A stretch of 50,389 bases of DNA. Origin: Zoogloea sp. (GTDB lineage Bacteria > Pseudomonadota > Gammaproteobacteria > Burkholderiales > Rhodocyclaceae). A program made the position numbers and the translations under genes. Under the pieces are notes generated by a model, which was not told where the DNA came from, ran no database searches, and saw only the letters and a list, made by a program, of their open reading frames with translations. This document shows, piece after piece, positions 35,385-43,674 of the stretch. Location of the stretch: positions 1 through 50,389 of the forward strand of contig WBTZ01000016.1 of the NCBI GenBank assembly GCA_009026175.1, read 5' to 3'. How positions within the stretch are numbered: position 1 is the first letter of the stretch; each line of letters opens with the position of its first letter.

Positions 35385-35978
35385 ATGAACAATCCGCCCA
35401 AAAGACTAGGGCATGCATGGCAAGTGCTCAGAAGGCCTAGTGCCAAATATTCGCTGCTGTCTCTGCTGGTGATCGGCTTTTTTTCGGGGATTTTCTTCTG
35501 GGGAGGATTTCATACAGCCTTGGAGGCAACGAACACGCTTGAGTTCTGCACGGCATGCCACGAGATGCGGGATACCGTCTTCCAGGAGTATAAGCAAACC
35601 ATCCACTACAGTAATCGAACAGGTGTTCGCGCTATTTGTTCAGATTGCCACGTTCCAAAGGATTGGACTCACAAGATGATCCGTAAGGCCAGGGCCAGCC
35701 TGGAAGTTTGGGGGAAGATCACTGGCGCTATAGACACGAAGGAAAAATTCGAAGCAAAACGCATGACGCTCGCGACGCACGAATGGGAAAGGATGAAGGC
35801 GTCAGATTCCCGTGAATGTAGAAATTGCCACAGCTATGACGGCATGAGTGGCGAGTTTCAGAAACAAACGGTCTTCGTAAAGCACCAGAAGGCCGATGCG
35901 GAGGGGCAGACCTGTATAGATTGCCACAAAGGCATTGCACACAAACTGCCCAGGGAGTATCGGGATAGTAACGAATGA
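35385..35978 (+). CDS. NapC/NirT-family membrane tetrahaem cytochrome (CymA-like)
   Basis: 197 residues from the ATG at 35385 (AAGGA upstream). One N-terminal membrane anchor (about 22-42) precedes four haem sites: CTACH (55-59), CSDCH (85-89), CRNCH (145-149) and CIDCH (177-181). This is the NapC/NirT/CymA pattern, which exchanges electrons between the quinone pool and periplasmic partners. With the Cyc2-like and MtoD-like genes it forms a possible outer-membrane-to-quinone electron route. Confidence 0.88.
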   Translation: MNNPPKRLGHAWQVLRRPSAKYSLLSLLVIGFFSGIFFWGGFHTALEATNTLEFCTACHEMRDTVFQEYKQTIHYSNRTGVRAICSDCHVPKDWTHKMIRKARASLEVWGKITGAIDTKEKFEAKRMTLATHEWERMKASDSRECRNCHSYDGMSGEFQKQTVFVKHQKADAEGQTCIDCHKGIAHKLPREYRDSNE

Positions 35979-36055
35979 GGGCCGTTCCGATCGCACGGCG
36001 AAGAGATGATGGCGCGCCCAAGGATCAATGCGAGACATAGTCAATGGAGAACGTT

Positions 36056-36346
36056 ATGTTCAAGTACATTCTGGTATTCGTATTGACGAGTGCGATCAGT
36101 GCCGCGGCGCTCGCGAATGATGCCGCCCGGGCAGAAGCGAGACAGGTCTTTAATCTCAAGGATGGCTCAACCCTTTACATTTTCAATGATGGAAAAATGG
36201 CCATGGAGGACCGCTATGGCCGAGCTGCAAGGATGAAGCCAGATACTGTAATGGAAACGCGAGACGGTCAGAAGATCATTATGCATGGCGATGAAGTCAT
36301 GCGCCTTGAGTCTCTGCTGAAGAAAGATCATTCTGACGGATATTAA
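36056..36346 (+). CDS. copK: CopK-family periplasmic copper-binding protein (copy 1)
   Basis: 96 residues from the ATG at 36056, with GGAGA upstream; an earlier ATG at 36044 has no such site. After the signal peptide (to about ALA), the mature part has NLKDGSTLYIFNDGKMAMED, RMKPDTVMETRDGQKIIMHG and DEVMRLESLL, the Met-rich CopK signature known from Cupriavidus metallidurans, where CopK binds Cu(I) and Cu(II). Its stop overlaps the next start (TAATG). A second copy is at 47129. Confidence 0.9.
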   Translation: MFKYILVFVLTSAISAAALANDAARAEARQVFNLKDGSTLYIFNDGKMAMEDRYGRAARMKPDTVMETRDGQKIIMHGDEVMRLESLLKKDHSDGY

Positions 36347-37713
36347 TGGAATGCAGCGGGCGTGTCAGCCGCATTGATCGTCTCTCCCAAGTATTGACGC
36401 AATTACTTTCCCATCTCAGTAAACCAACAGATGCAGAATTGCCATGGGTAGAAAGGTGGCGCATCGTGCCCCCCGCTGTCAGTGATCACTTGGTCTCATT
36501 TCTCACCAGCCTTGCAATCGGTCTTTTGATCGGGATTGAACGGGAAAGAACGGGCTCATCTGTTGGTTTGCGAACCACCGCGTTGGTAGCCCTGTTCGGA
36601 TCCGTTGCAGCCTTGGTTAGTCAAAGTGCTGATATCCCTTTTTTTCTTCCGATTGCATTATTGTCGGTCACTTGGATTGTCACCATCCAGCCCATAGAGG
36701 CGGGGCATAGCGGGGTCTCCGGCGGCGGGTACACGACCCGCATTGCCGTGGTTCTTTGCTTTAGTTTGGGTGCGATGGTTTCGCTGGGGCACGGCCAATA
36801 CGCAGTCATGGTGGCGATCGTCTCGGCCACCCTTCTCCATTTCAAGGCGCAATTGCGAAGCCTGGGCAAGCGGATCAGTCCTCAGGATCTGGTGTCAATT
36901 CTTCAGTTTTCAGCTTTAAGCTTTATTGTCCTGCCTCTACTGCCGAAGACGGGCTTTGGGCCCTATGGCGCCTTCAATCCACACCACGTCTGGATTATGG
37001 TCGTCCTGATCTCGGGCTTAAGTCTCATCGGCTATCTTGCAATGCGAATTGTTGGAAATATGGGGGCCCCCTTGCTGGGCGTGCTCGGTGGACTTGTTTC
37101 GAGTACCGCGACAACACTTGCGTATGCGCGCCATGCGCAGCGGTCCCCCAACTTGATCTCACTATCAACATTCATCATTTTAGTGGCCAACGTGATCGTG
37201 CCTTTACGCCTTGGAGTGATTACTTTAACCGTATCGCCTCAGATGATGGTGACGCTTTGGCCGGTGTTGATCGGGAATTTCGTGGCAGGAGGCGTGGCGG
37301 TGTTTCTTCTATGGCGCGAGATTGGACAGAGTGAGCAATTGCCGCTACCTGTGGTAACGAATCCCACCGAAATTAGAGCTGCACTCACATTCGGCGCGAT
37401 GTACGCAGCTATCCTTCTGCTGGCGTCCTGGCTTTCAGATCTGGCTGGGAATCGAGGGCTCTATCTCGTTTCATTCATCTCTGGTTTAACTGAACTGGAC
37501 GCCATCGTTCTTTCCACGCTTCGATTGTTTGAAACACAGAAACTTGAGGCCGTACAGGCCGCTCGCGCCATAGGCATCGCGATACTATCGAATCTCGTGT
37601 TTAAAACCGCGCTTTTGGCTTGGATTGCGGGACATGGCTTTCTGCGACGCTGCTTGCCGGGGATGGCGGGAATTGGTCTGGGTGTAGGCATAGGGCTCTG
37701 GTTTGTGAAGTGA
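36346..37713 (+). CDS. MgtC/DUF4010-family membrane transporter
   Basis: 455 residues and roughly twelve membrane segments. The MgtC-type signature GLLIGIERER is present near residue 60, and the DUF4010 half ends with FISGLTELDAIVLSTLRLF. Such proteins are poorly characterised; relatives are linked to divalent cation transport. The start shares one base with the copK stop, so its translation is coupled to CopK, suggesting a joint role in metal handling. Confidence 0.8.
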   Translation: MECSGRVSRIDRLSQVLTQLLSHLSKPTDAELPWVERWRIVPPAVSDHLVSFLTSLAIGLLIGIERERTGSSVGLRTTALVALFGSVAALVSQSADIPFFLPIALLSVTWIVTIQPIEAGHSGVSGGGYTTRIAVVLCFSLGAMVSLGHGQYAVMVAIVSATLLHFKAQLRSLGKRISPQDLVSILQFSALSFIVLPLLPKTGFGPYGAFNPHHVWIMVVLISGLSLIGYLAMRIVGNMGAPLLGVLGGLVSSTATTLAYARHAQRSPNLISLSTFIILVANVIVPLRLGVITLTVSPQMMVTLWPVLIGNFVAGGVAVFLLWREIGQSEQLPLPVVTNPTEIRAALTFGAMYAAILLLASWLSDLAGNRGLYLVSFISGLTELDAIVLSTLRLFETQKLEAVQAARAIGIAILSNLVFKTALLAWIAGHGFLRRCLPGMAGIGLGVGIGLWFVK

Positions 37714-37757
37714 GGAAGAGCGACAAAGAGACAGAGCCCGAAAAACGTTCAAAGAAG

Positions 37758-38264
37758 ATGCGCCCAGGGGAAGCCTTCTGCGTGGACTCAGAACTTAAAA
37801 TGCGGAAAAATAGGATCGCAACGCCGCTCGATGCGTATTGCTGCGACTTCATTGTCAATAATATCGAAGTGGCTGATGTTCTGCCGAGCCATACTCACGG
37901 GCAAGGACTGTTTGCTTCAAGAAATATTGAGGCAGGAGTCGTGCTGGCAGTGCTGGATGGACAGATTGTGGAATATGATTTCTATCATCAGATTAAGCGA
38001 TCCGTTCAGCTATCAGAGGCAGTTAATAATTATTTATTTATGGAGTGGAACTGCCTTGGAGAGGGGCGAATATTGGCGAGAATGTTTCGCACAAAGTACA
38101 GCTTCATTAATCATTCCAGAAGTCCGAATTTGGTTCTGACCGGACTTCCTCTTGAGGTCAGGACGATAAGGGCGATTCATGCCGGCGAGGAGCTTTTTCT
38201 AGACTATAGCGCTGAGCCATTACCCGAAAGCTATCTTTGCGGTCCCGGTGCGGCGTATCTTTAG
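37758..38264 (+). CDS. SET-domain protein (putative protein-lysine methyltransferase)
   Basis: 168 residues from the ATG at 37758; a GTG at 37710 overlapping the previous stop and an ATG at 37800 are alternatives. The SET core is clear: HGQGLFASRNIEAG (SAM-binding), FINHSRSPNLVL (NHSxxPN, 118-124) and AGEELFLDY (142-150). A short Cys pair (CC at 28-29) lies before it, with no pre- or post-SET zinc domain. Bacterial SET proteins methylate lysines, but the target here is unknown. It follows the MgtC/DUF4010 gene closely, an unusual neighbour. Confidence 0.8.
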   Translation: MRPGEAFCVDSELKMRKNRIATPLDAYCCDFIVNNIEVADVLPSHTHGQGLFASRNIEAGVVLAVLDGQIVEYDFYHQIKRSVQLSEAVNNYLFMEWNCLGEGRILARMFRTKYSFINHSRSPNLVLTGLPLEVRTIRAIHAGEELFLDYSAEPLPESYLCGPGAAYL

Positions 38265-38352
38265 AGTTGTGCATCTTGTCTACGAATCCCTCTTTGGGTT
38301 CTTTTTGCAGGATGTATTACGTTTTTCATGGCTATCCAAGGAGAGGTTACAC

Positions 38353-38850
38353 GTGATCCGTCATCCCCCCTTGATCTGCCAGGATCCGGTCTGTGGCATG
38401 GATGTGATTATTGCTGAGTCTCGCTATCTGGCGATCTATCATCAAATGACTTTTCACTTCTGTTCGGCACAGTGCCGGGATCACTTTCTGGAGGCGCCGG
38501 TCTTATATGCCGGAGCAGTCCGCCGAGAGGACGTCAAGGCCATGCCCAAACGCCGTGTGCTGAGGATCGCGACGGGTGCGGCGCTTGACGAAGCCTGCCG
38601 CCGCCTGCGGGCGATGATGGGCGTGACCTCCCTGTCGGCCAAGGGCAGACGACTCTGGGTGGACCACGACATGTGGCAGGTCTCGCTTCACCAGATCGAG
38701 ACGGAAACTCTGGGCGCGGGCCTCATCTTCAAAGGTGGCCTGCATGCCTTCCGGCGCAGCCTGTGGCGGTTTTTCGAGCACAACGAACTGGAAAATGCGG
38801 CCCACGCTGGCACCCTGGGGTGCAGTAGCCGTCCACTGACGTCGCGCTGA
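38353..38850 (+). CDS. YHS-domain metal-binding protein
   Basis: 165 residues from the GTG at 38353, which has AAGGAGAGG upstream. The N-terminal YHS domain has CQDPVCGMDV and HFCSAQCRDHF (Cys14, Cys37, Cys41), as found fused to copper ATPases. The C-terminal 100 residues include WQVSLHQIETETLGAGLIFKG and are not recognised. It is followed by DUF2933, a methyltransferase-like gene and a copper ATPase, a plausible cytoplasmic copper-handling cassette. Confidence 0.75.
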   Translation: MIRHPPLICQDPVCGMDVIIAESRYLAIYHQMTFHFCSAQCRDHFLEAPVLYAGAVRREDVKAMPKRRVLRIATGAALDEACRRLRAMMGVTSLSAKGRRLWVDHDMWQVSLHQIETETLGAGLIFKGGLHAFRRSLWRFFEHNELENAAHAGTLGCSSRPLTSR

Positions 38851-38878
38851 TTCTTGTCCTGCAACGTAGGAGGCCGTG

Positions 38879-39145
38879 ATGATCGATTCTCGTGATCCAT
38901 CCCCAGCTGGAACTGATGGTCGCTCCCACCATTTCCGGCGCGGCAAGTGGGTGTGGTGGGTGTTTGCCGCGATTGCCCTGTTCTACCTGCTGACGGAACA
39001 CCGCGTGCATCTGTTTGGTGTATTGCCCTACCTGTTTCTGCTGGCCTGCCCCCTGATGCACCGCTTCATGCATGGCCATCACGGTGCCCACAAGTCGCAT
39101 GACCGCGATACCGGTGAAGGAGGAGACGGCCATGGACGCCAGTAA
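38879..39145 (+). CDS. DUF2933-family small membrane protein
   Basis: 88 residues, AGGAGG upstream. One or two membrane helices (WVWWVFAAIALFYLLTEH, LFGVLPYLFLLACPLMH) are followed by a His-rich tail (HRFMHGHHGAHKSHD). The TEHRxHLFG...ACPLMHxFMHGHHG pattern is typical of DUF2933 proteins near copper ATPases. The tail probably binds metal at the membrane. It overlaps the next gene by 14 bp. Confidence 0.82.
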   Translation: MIDSRDPSPAGTDGRSHHFRRGKWVWWVFAAIALFYLLTEHRVHLFGVLPYLFLLACPLMHRFMHGHHGAHKSHDRDTGEGGDGHGRQ

Positions 39146-39782
39146 CGGTGATTATGGGTTGTGGACGCTCGTCGCCATCAACTCGATCTTCTTCATCCTG
39201 TTTGCCGCCAGTTACTTCAAGCCGCAGAGCAAGCAGGACTGGCGAACGTTGGGCATGTTCTCGGCTTTTGTCGTCGCCCTGTTCACGGAGATGTACGGCT
39301 TTCCGCTGACCATCTATCTGCTCTCGGGCTGGTTGTCGGAGCACTTTCCGGGCATCAACTGGCTTTCCCATGACGCGGGGCATCTGCCCGAAATGATTTT
39401 CGGCTGGAAGGCCAATCCCCATTTCGGTCCTTTCCACCTCCTGTCCAGTCTCTTCATCCTCGGCGGTTTCTGGCTCCTCGCTGATGCCTGGCCAGTGCTC
39501 TATGCCGCGCAGAAAACGCAGACGCTGGCCTCGACAGGCCCCTACGCCCGAATCCGTCATCCCCAGTACGCCGCCTTCATTCTCATCATGATCGGCTTCC
39601 TGCTGCAGTGGCCGACCCTGGTCACGCTCACCCTGTTTCCGATCTTGCTTATGACTTACATCCGTCTGGCGAGACGGGAAGAAAGACAGGCACTGGACGC
39701 ATTCGGCGAGGAATACCGCGACTACCTGCTCAGAACGCCCGGGTGGTGGCCAAAGTGGAGTAAGCACCCGACGAAACCTTGA
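39132..39782 (+). CDS. Isoprenylcysteine carboxyl methyltransferase-like membrane protein
   Basis: 216 residues from the ATG at 39132 (AAGGAGG upstream). About five membrane segments, with the C-terminal motif TGPYARIRHPQYAAFILIM and RREERQALDAFGEEYRDYL that defines the ICMT/NnrU-like SAM-binding fold. Such genes often sit beside metal ATPases; the methyl acceptor is unknown. It overlaps the DUF2933 gene and precedes the ATPase by 41 bp. Confidence 0.83.
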   Translation: MDASNGDYGLWTLVAINSIFFILFAASYFKPQSKQDWRTLGMFSAFVVALFTEMYGFPLTIYLLSGWLSEHFPGINWLSHDAGHLPEMIFGWKANPHFGPFHLLSSLFILGGFWLLADAWPVLYAAQKTQTLASTGPYARIRHPQYAAFILIMIGFLLQWPTLVTLTLFPILLMTYIRLARREERQALDAFGEEYRDYLLRTPGWWPKWSKHPTKP

Positions 39783-39823
39783 AGGCCGGGTAACTATCGG
39801 GGTCGAAACAAGAAGGAGTTGCC

Positions 39824-42196
39824 ATGACATCCCCAGCGTCCGGACACATGCACGACCCTGCCCATCATCACGCTCCGTCCTCCGCTGAGCAGGCAGCACC
39901 GGGAAGCACGACAGATCCGGTCTGCGGGATGACGGTGAAGCCGGAATCGACATTCCACAGTGAGTGGGAAGGCACGACTTACCGCTTCTGCAGCAGCAAA
40001 TGCAAGATCAAATTTGATGCAGGCCCGCGTGCGTACCTGCAGCCTGAAAAGCCTGCCATCACCGATTCCGGCACCGAATACACCTGCCCGATGCATCCGG
40101 AGATCCGGCAGGTCGGCCCGGGAAACTGCCCGAAATGCGGGATGGCGCTCGAACCGGTCCTGCCTGATCTGGCGACTGAAGACGACAACAGCGAATACCG
40201 GGATTTCCGTCGGCGTTTCTGGTTCAGTTTGCCGCTTACCGTTGTGGTGGTCTTCCTGGCGATGGCAGGCCATCTGCTCAGCGGTCTGTCGCCGACCCTT
40301 CGCAGTGGCGTGGAACTGGTTCTGAGCGTACCCGTCGTTTTGTGGGCTGGCTGGCCCTTCTTTGTTCGGGGCGCGCAGTCGGTGGTCCATCGCAGTCCCA
40401 ACATGTGGACGCTGATCAGCCTGGGTACGGGCGCGGCTTTCCTTTATAGCGTCGTCGCGACGCTGGCACCTGGCTTGTTTCCATTGTCATTCATGGCGCA
40501 TGGCCGGATCGGCGTCTATTTTGAAGCAGCAGCCGTCATCATTTCGCTGACGCTGCTGGGCCAGATGCTGGAGCTGCATGCCCGTTCGCAGACCTCGGCG
40601 GCAATCAAGTCGTTGCTGGGCCTGGCACCGAAGACCGCACGGCGGATCCTGGCCGATGGCAGTGAAGAGGATGTTCCGCTCAACCATGTCCATGTCGGCG
40701 ATCTCCTGCGCGTCCGGCCCGGCGAGAAAGTGCCGGTGGACGGCGTGGTGGTCGAAGGAAGCAGTTCGGTCGATGAGTCGATGCTGACCGGCGAACCCTT
40801 GCCGGTCAGCAAGCAGGCACCGGACAAGGTGATCGGTGCAACGATGAACACCTCCGGCAGTCTCGTTATCCGTTCGGAGAAGGTGGGCGCGCAAACCATG
40901 CTTGCACAGATCGTGCAGATGGTCGCCCAGGCCCAGCGTTCCAGGGCCCCGATGCAACGTCTGGCCGACGTGGTGGCCGGGTATTTTGTCTCCGCGGTGG
41001 TCACCGTCGCCCTCGCCAGCTTCTTTGCCTGGGGGCTGTTTGGAGGCAATCAGGGTTGGGTCTTTGGTCTCATCAGCGCCGTCTCGGTGTTGATCATTGC
41101 CTGCCCCTGCGCGCTAGGGCTGGCAACCCCGATGTCGATCATGGTGGCGACCGGCAAGGCCGCCACGCAGGGCATCCTCTTTCGGGATGCGGCTGCAATC
41201 GAGGATCTGCGCCGGATCGACACGCTGATTGTGGACAAGACCGGCACCCTGACCGAAGGACGCCCCGCGTTCGAGCGGGCCGTCGCCTTGCAAGGCAACA
41301 GTGAGAACGAGATCCTGCAGCTCGCGGCCAGTCTCGACCAAGGCAGTGAACATCCTTTGGCCGACGCGATCGTGCGTGCCGCACGTGAGCGGGGGATGAG
41401 TCTCGACAAGGTCGAGCAGTTCGAGTCGGCGAGCGGTATTGGCGTACACGGCATCATTGGAGGGCGACGCCTGGCACTCGGTAACGTGACGCTGATGGTG
41501 CAGGAGGGTATCGAGCTTGGATCCTCCACCGAACTTGCCGAACGCGCCGAGGAACTCCGCAAGAGTGGGGCCAGCGTGATCCATCTTGCCTGTGATGGGC
41601 AGCTTCTCGGTCTGCTGGCTGTTTCTGATCCGATCAAGGCAAGTACGCCGGAAGCCTTGGCGAGCCTGCGGGCGGCCGGGCTACGCGTAGTGATGGCGAC
41701 CGGAGATGGTTTGACCACCGCACGCGCGGTGGGCCAGCGCCTGGGTATCGATGAGGTCTACGGAGAGGTCAAACCGGCCGACAAACTTGCACTCGTGGAA
41801 AAGCTTCAACGCGAAGGACATGTCGTGGCGATGGCCGGTGACGGCATCAACGACGCACCGGCCCTCGCCAAGGCCGATGTCGGCATCGCCATGGGAACCG
41901 GGACCGATGTGGCCATGAACAGTGCGCAGCTGACCCTCGTCAAAGGCGATCTGAGAGGCATTGCCCGGGCCCGTGCGCTGTCGGTCGCCACGGTCCGCAA
42001 CATGCGGCAGAACCTGGCCTTCGCGTTTCTCTACAACGCCCTCGGAGTCCCGATTGCCGCCGGCGCCCTCTATCCGGCATATGGACTGGTTCTCTCGCCG
42101 ATGATTGCCGCCCTGGCGATGAGTTTTTCGTCGGCCAGTGTGGTCGGCAATGCACTGCGCCTCAGGAAGGCGGAGACAGGCAAACAGACTTCCTGA
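39824..42196 (+). CDS. copF: Copper-exporting P1B-type ATPase with YHS and heavy-metal-binding domains
   Basis: 790 residues, complete. A His-rich start ([10 protein letters not shown]) is followed by a YHS domain ([20 protein letters not shown]) and an HMBD ([17 protein letters not shown]) instead of classic HMA domains, the build of CopF/SilP pumps. Catalytic motifs are [31 protein letters not shown] and [11 protein letters not shown]. It exports Cu(I) or Ag(I) from the cytoplasm. As the copA at the right edge is truncated, this is the only intact copper ATPase in the window. The gene symbol is by domain similarity. Confidence 0.9.
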   Translation: MTSPASGHMHDPAHHHAPSSAEQAAPGSTTDPVCGMTVKPESTFHSEWEGTTYRFCSSKCKIKFDAGPRAYLQPEKPAITDSGTEYTCPMHPEIRQVGPGNCPKCGMALEPVLPDLATEDDNSEYRDFRRRFWFSLPLTVVVVFLAMAGHLLSGLSPTLRSGVELVLSVPVVLWAGWPFFVRGAQSVVHRSPNMWTLISLGTGAAFLYSVVATLAPGLFPLSFMAHGRIGVYFEAAAVIISLTLLGQMLELHARSQTSAAIKSLLGLAPKTARRILADGSEEDVPLNHVHVGDLLRVRPGEKVPVDGVVVEGSSSVDESMLTGEPLPVSKQAPDKVIGATMNTSGSLVIRSEKVGAQTMLAQIVQMVAQAQRSRAPMQRLADVVAGYFVSAVVTVALASFFAWGLFGGNQGWVFGLISAVSVLIIACPCALGLATPMSIMVATGKAATQGILFRDAAAIEDLRRIDTLIVDKTGTLTEGRPAFERAVALQGNSENEILQLAASLDQGSEHPLADAIVRAARERGMSLDKVEQFESASGIGVHGIIGGRRLALGNVTLMVQEGIELGSSTELAERAEELRKSGASVIHLACDGQLLGLLAVSDPIKASTPEALASLRAAGLRVVMATGDGLTTARAVGQRLGIDEVYGEVKPADKLALVEKLQREGHVVAMAGDGINDAPALAKADVGIAMGTGTDVAMNSAQLTLVKGDLRGIARARALSVATVRNMRQNLAFAFLYNALGVPIAAGALYPAYGLVLSPMIAALAMSFSSASVVGNALRLRKAETGKQTS

Positions 42197-42203
42197 CATT
42201 TCA

Positions 42204-42263
42204 AGGACAGGGATGTAATGGTTGCGTCACCCCTTTGTCAGTCGCCAGATCGCACACTGAGCG
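42204..42263 (+). promoter_or_regulatory. Three-part copper promoter, site 5
   Basis: AGGACAGGGATGTAATG (42204-42220), then 17 bp after ATGTAAT, GTCAG (42237-42241), 11 bp and CACACTGAGCG (42253-42263). It lies 26 bp upstream of the lipoprotein gene at 42289. Confidence 0.75.
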
Positions 42264-42288
42264 TGCGAACTCACAAGGAGGCAACATC

Positions 42289-42639
42289 ATGAAACGCAAT
42301 TTGGGTGTGACACTTGCTGGCGTAGCGCTGATCCTGACCTTGGGTGCTTGTTCATCAACGCCCCCCGTTGCAGAGATCCCGGAGGCCATTTCCAGTGCTT
42401 CAACTGCGGCTGACCACCAACGTATCGCCGACTACTTTGCCAAGAAGGCCGTGAGTTACGAGACGGAAGCCAAGCAACACGAAAAAATGGCGGCCTCTTA
42501 CTCTGGCCGTCCGAGAGGTGATGCGGGTTTGTGGGCGGCCCACTGCAGCAATCTGAAGACCAAGCTCAAGGAAGCGGCCCAAGAGGCCCGGGCACTGGAA
42601 AAGGGGCATCGCGACCTGGCGGAGAGTCTTGGCAAATAA
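42289..42639 (+). CDS. Exported lipoprotein, paralogue of the one at 32980
   Basis: 116 residues from the ATG at 42289 (AAGGAGG upstream). The lipobox is LTLGAC. The body has IADYFAKKAVSYETEAKQHE, YSGRPRGD, AAHCSNL and EARALEKGHRDLA, matching the copy at 32980 position by position. The rest is helical. It is preceded by copper promoter site 5, so both copies are predicted copper-induced. Function unknown. Confidence 0.82.
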   Translation: MKRNLGVTLAGVALILTLGACSSTPPVAEIPEAISSASTAADHQRIADYFAKKAVSYETEAKQHEKMAASYSGRPRGDAGLWAAHCSNLKTKLKEAAQEARALEKGHRDLAESLGK

Positions 42640-42694
42640 GTCATTGCCGAGCCGGCGTGAGTCTCGTGCGGTTCGGCCTGGACAGGGGAACATC

Positions 42695-42985
42695 ATGCAA
42701 GAAGCGAACGAAGACCTGAGAGCGCGTCTTCAGGCCAATCTCGACGTAGCGGCCGGACTCTGCCGTCTGGGCTTCACCTACGGTGAGCAGGTGACGACAT
42801 TGACCACCGAGACGATGCAGAAGTGGGTACATCAGGCTGACCACGACCCCAAAGCGTTGTTGCAGGGAGACGTTGCGGGTTTCACCGCGGCAAGTGGCCG
42901 GATTGCGGTGGACCACTGGTCGGCACTGCTTTCGTGCACGCTGGAATTTCAGAAGGCATTCCTGGCGACACTGCCTAAGCGCTAG
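42695..42985 (+). CDS. Small helical protein, phasin-like in appearance
   Basis: 96 residues from the ATG at 42695 (AGGGGA upstream). No signal peptide or membrane span. It is predicted to be all-helical, with LDVAAGLCRLGFTYGEQVTT and HWSALLSCTLEFQKAFLATL resembling the amphipathic pattern of phasins, but the match is weak and the protein is short. It follows the lipoprotein by 55 bp and may share its transcript. Confidence 0.5.
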   Translation: MQEANEDLRARLQANLDVAAGLCRLGFTYGEQVTTLTTETMQKWVHQADHDPKALLQGDVAGFTAASGRIAVDHWSALLSCTLEFQKAFLATLPKR

Positions 42986-43007
42986 CCGCGTAGCGGGCAG
43001 GAGAAAG

Positions 43008-43067
43008 CTGACAGGAATGTAATCATCGGGTCATGTCTCTGACGGCTCCAGAAGCACAAACTGGCCT
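43008..43067 (+). promoter_or_regulatory. Three-part copper promoter, site 6
   Basis: CTGACAGGAATGTAATC (43008-43024), then 17 bp after ATGTAAT, GACGG (43041-43045), 11 bp and CAAACTGGCCT (43057-43067). It lies 61 bp upstream of the small His protein gene at 43128. Confidence 0.72.
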
Positions 43068-43127
43068 TGTCGGACCCGCCCGCCGGCATCTCGAATCCTC
43101 TGGACCCCCTTTTTTGGAGAAGCTGTC

Positions 43128-43373
43128 ATGAAACTCAATTCTTTTCTCTCGACTGCACTGATCGCCACCGTTGCAGCGCTGTCCTTTGGCGCCCAGGCTG
43201 CGGATACCGACAAGGCACCCGCCGAGCAAACCGATAAGGCCACGCCGAAGAAGGTGAAGCCCCATTCCCACATGACGGAAAAGACCGGTATCCCGGCGCC
43301 TGAGGCTACGACGGACAAGGCCGCTCCGGCCAAGGATGCAAAGCGTCACAACCACCAGCGGGACATGAAGTAA
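43128..43373 (+). CDS. Small periplasmic His/Met protein
   Basis: 81 residues. The signal peptide ends near AQA (24). The mature part is low-complexity Ala/Lys/Thr/Asp with two similar metal-site-like clusters, KPHSHMTEK and KRHNHQRDMK. It is likely unfolded and could buffer periplasmic copper. It is monocistronic: copper promoter site 6 upstream and an intrinsic terminator 13 bp after the stop. Confidence 0.78.
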   Translation: MKLNSFLSTALIATVAALSFGAQAADTDKAPAEQTDKATPKKVKPHSHMTEKTGIPAPEATTDKAAPAKDAKRHNHQRDMK

Positions 43374-43386
43374 GCGCAGTCATTCA

Positions 43387-43415
43387 GAGGCCCCGTGAAG
43401 GGGCCTCGGTGTTTT
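43387..43415 (+). terminator. Rho-independent terminator
   Basis: GAGGCCCC (43387-43394) and GGGGCCTC (43400-43407) form an 8-bp stem with a 5-nt loop, followed by GGTGTTTT. It ends the small His protein transcript and separates it from the next operon. Confidence 0.85.
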
Positions 43416-43419
43416 GACC

Positions 43420-43668
43420 ATGAAAACCCCAACCCACGATGAACACGGGAGCCGTTGTTCTTGCCGCCTTCTGGCTGAGACCGTCGGCTGCAAGCCCGAG
43501 GCCATCGCCTTTTCCTTTTGCCAGGCGGTGTTGATGAAGCGCTGGGTCGTGGAGTGCAACCACGGCTGCATGGACAAGGCGCCTGCTTCAAAACTCAGTA
43601 GCAAATGGCACGAGACCGGACCGATCGATCCGGTGAAGGCCATCCAGATCATGAACGAACAGGAGTAA
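43420..43668 (+). CDS. Cys-rich small protein of unknown function
   Basis: 82 residues from the ATG at 43420. No signal peptide. Six Cys (13, 15, 24, 34, 46, 50) with His6, His9 and His48 (RCSC, ECNHGC) suggest a metal site. I do not recognise the family. It starts right after a terminator and ends 6 bp before the FlgB-like gene, so it is likely the first gene of a three-gene operon with FlgB-like and HD-GYP proteins. Confidence 0.62.
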   Translation: MKTPTHDEHGSRCSCRLLAETVGCKPEAIAFSFCQAVLMKRWVVECNHGCMDKAPASKLSSKWHETGPIDPVKAIQIMNEQE

Positions 43669-43674
43669 GTTGCC

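Noticed and set aside
43008-43067. Reading G[T/A]C[A/G]G and the third element as sigma70 -35 and -10
   Set aside because: The gap between them (12 bp after a TTGTCA-like hexamer) is too short for sigma70, so no sigma70 assignment was made.
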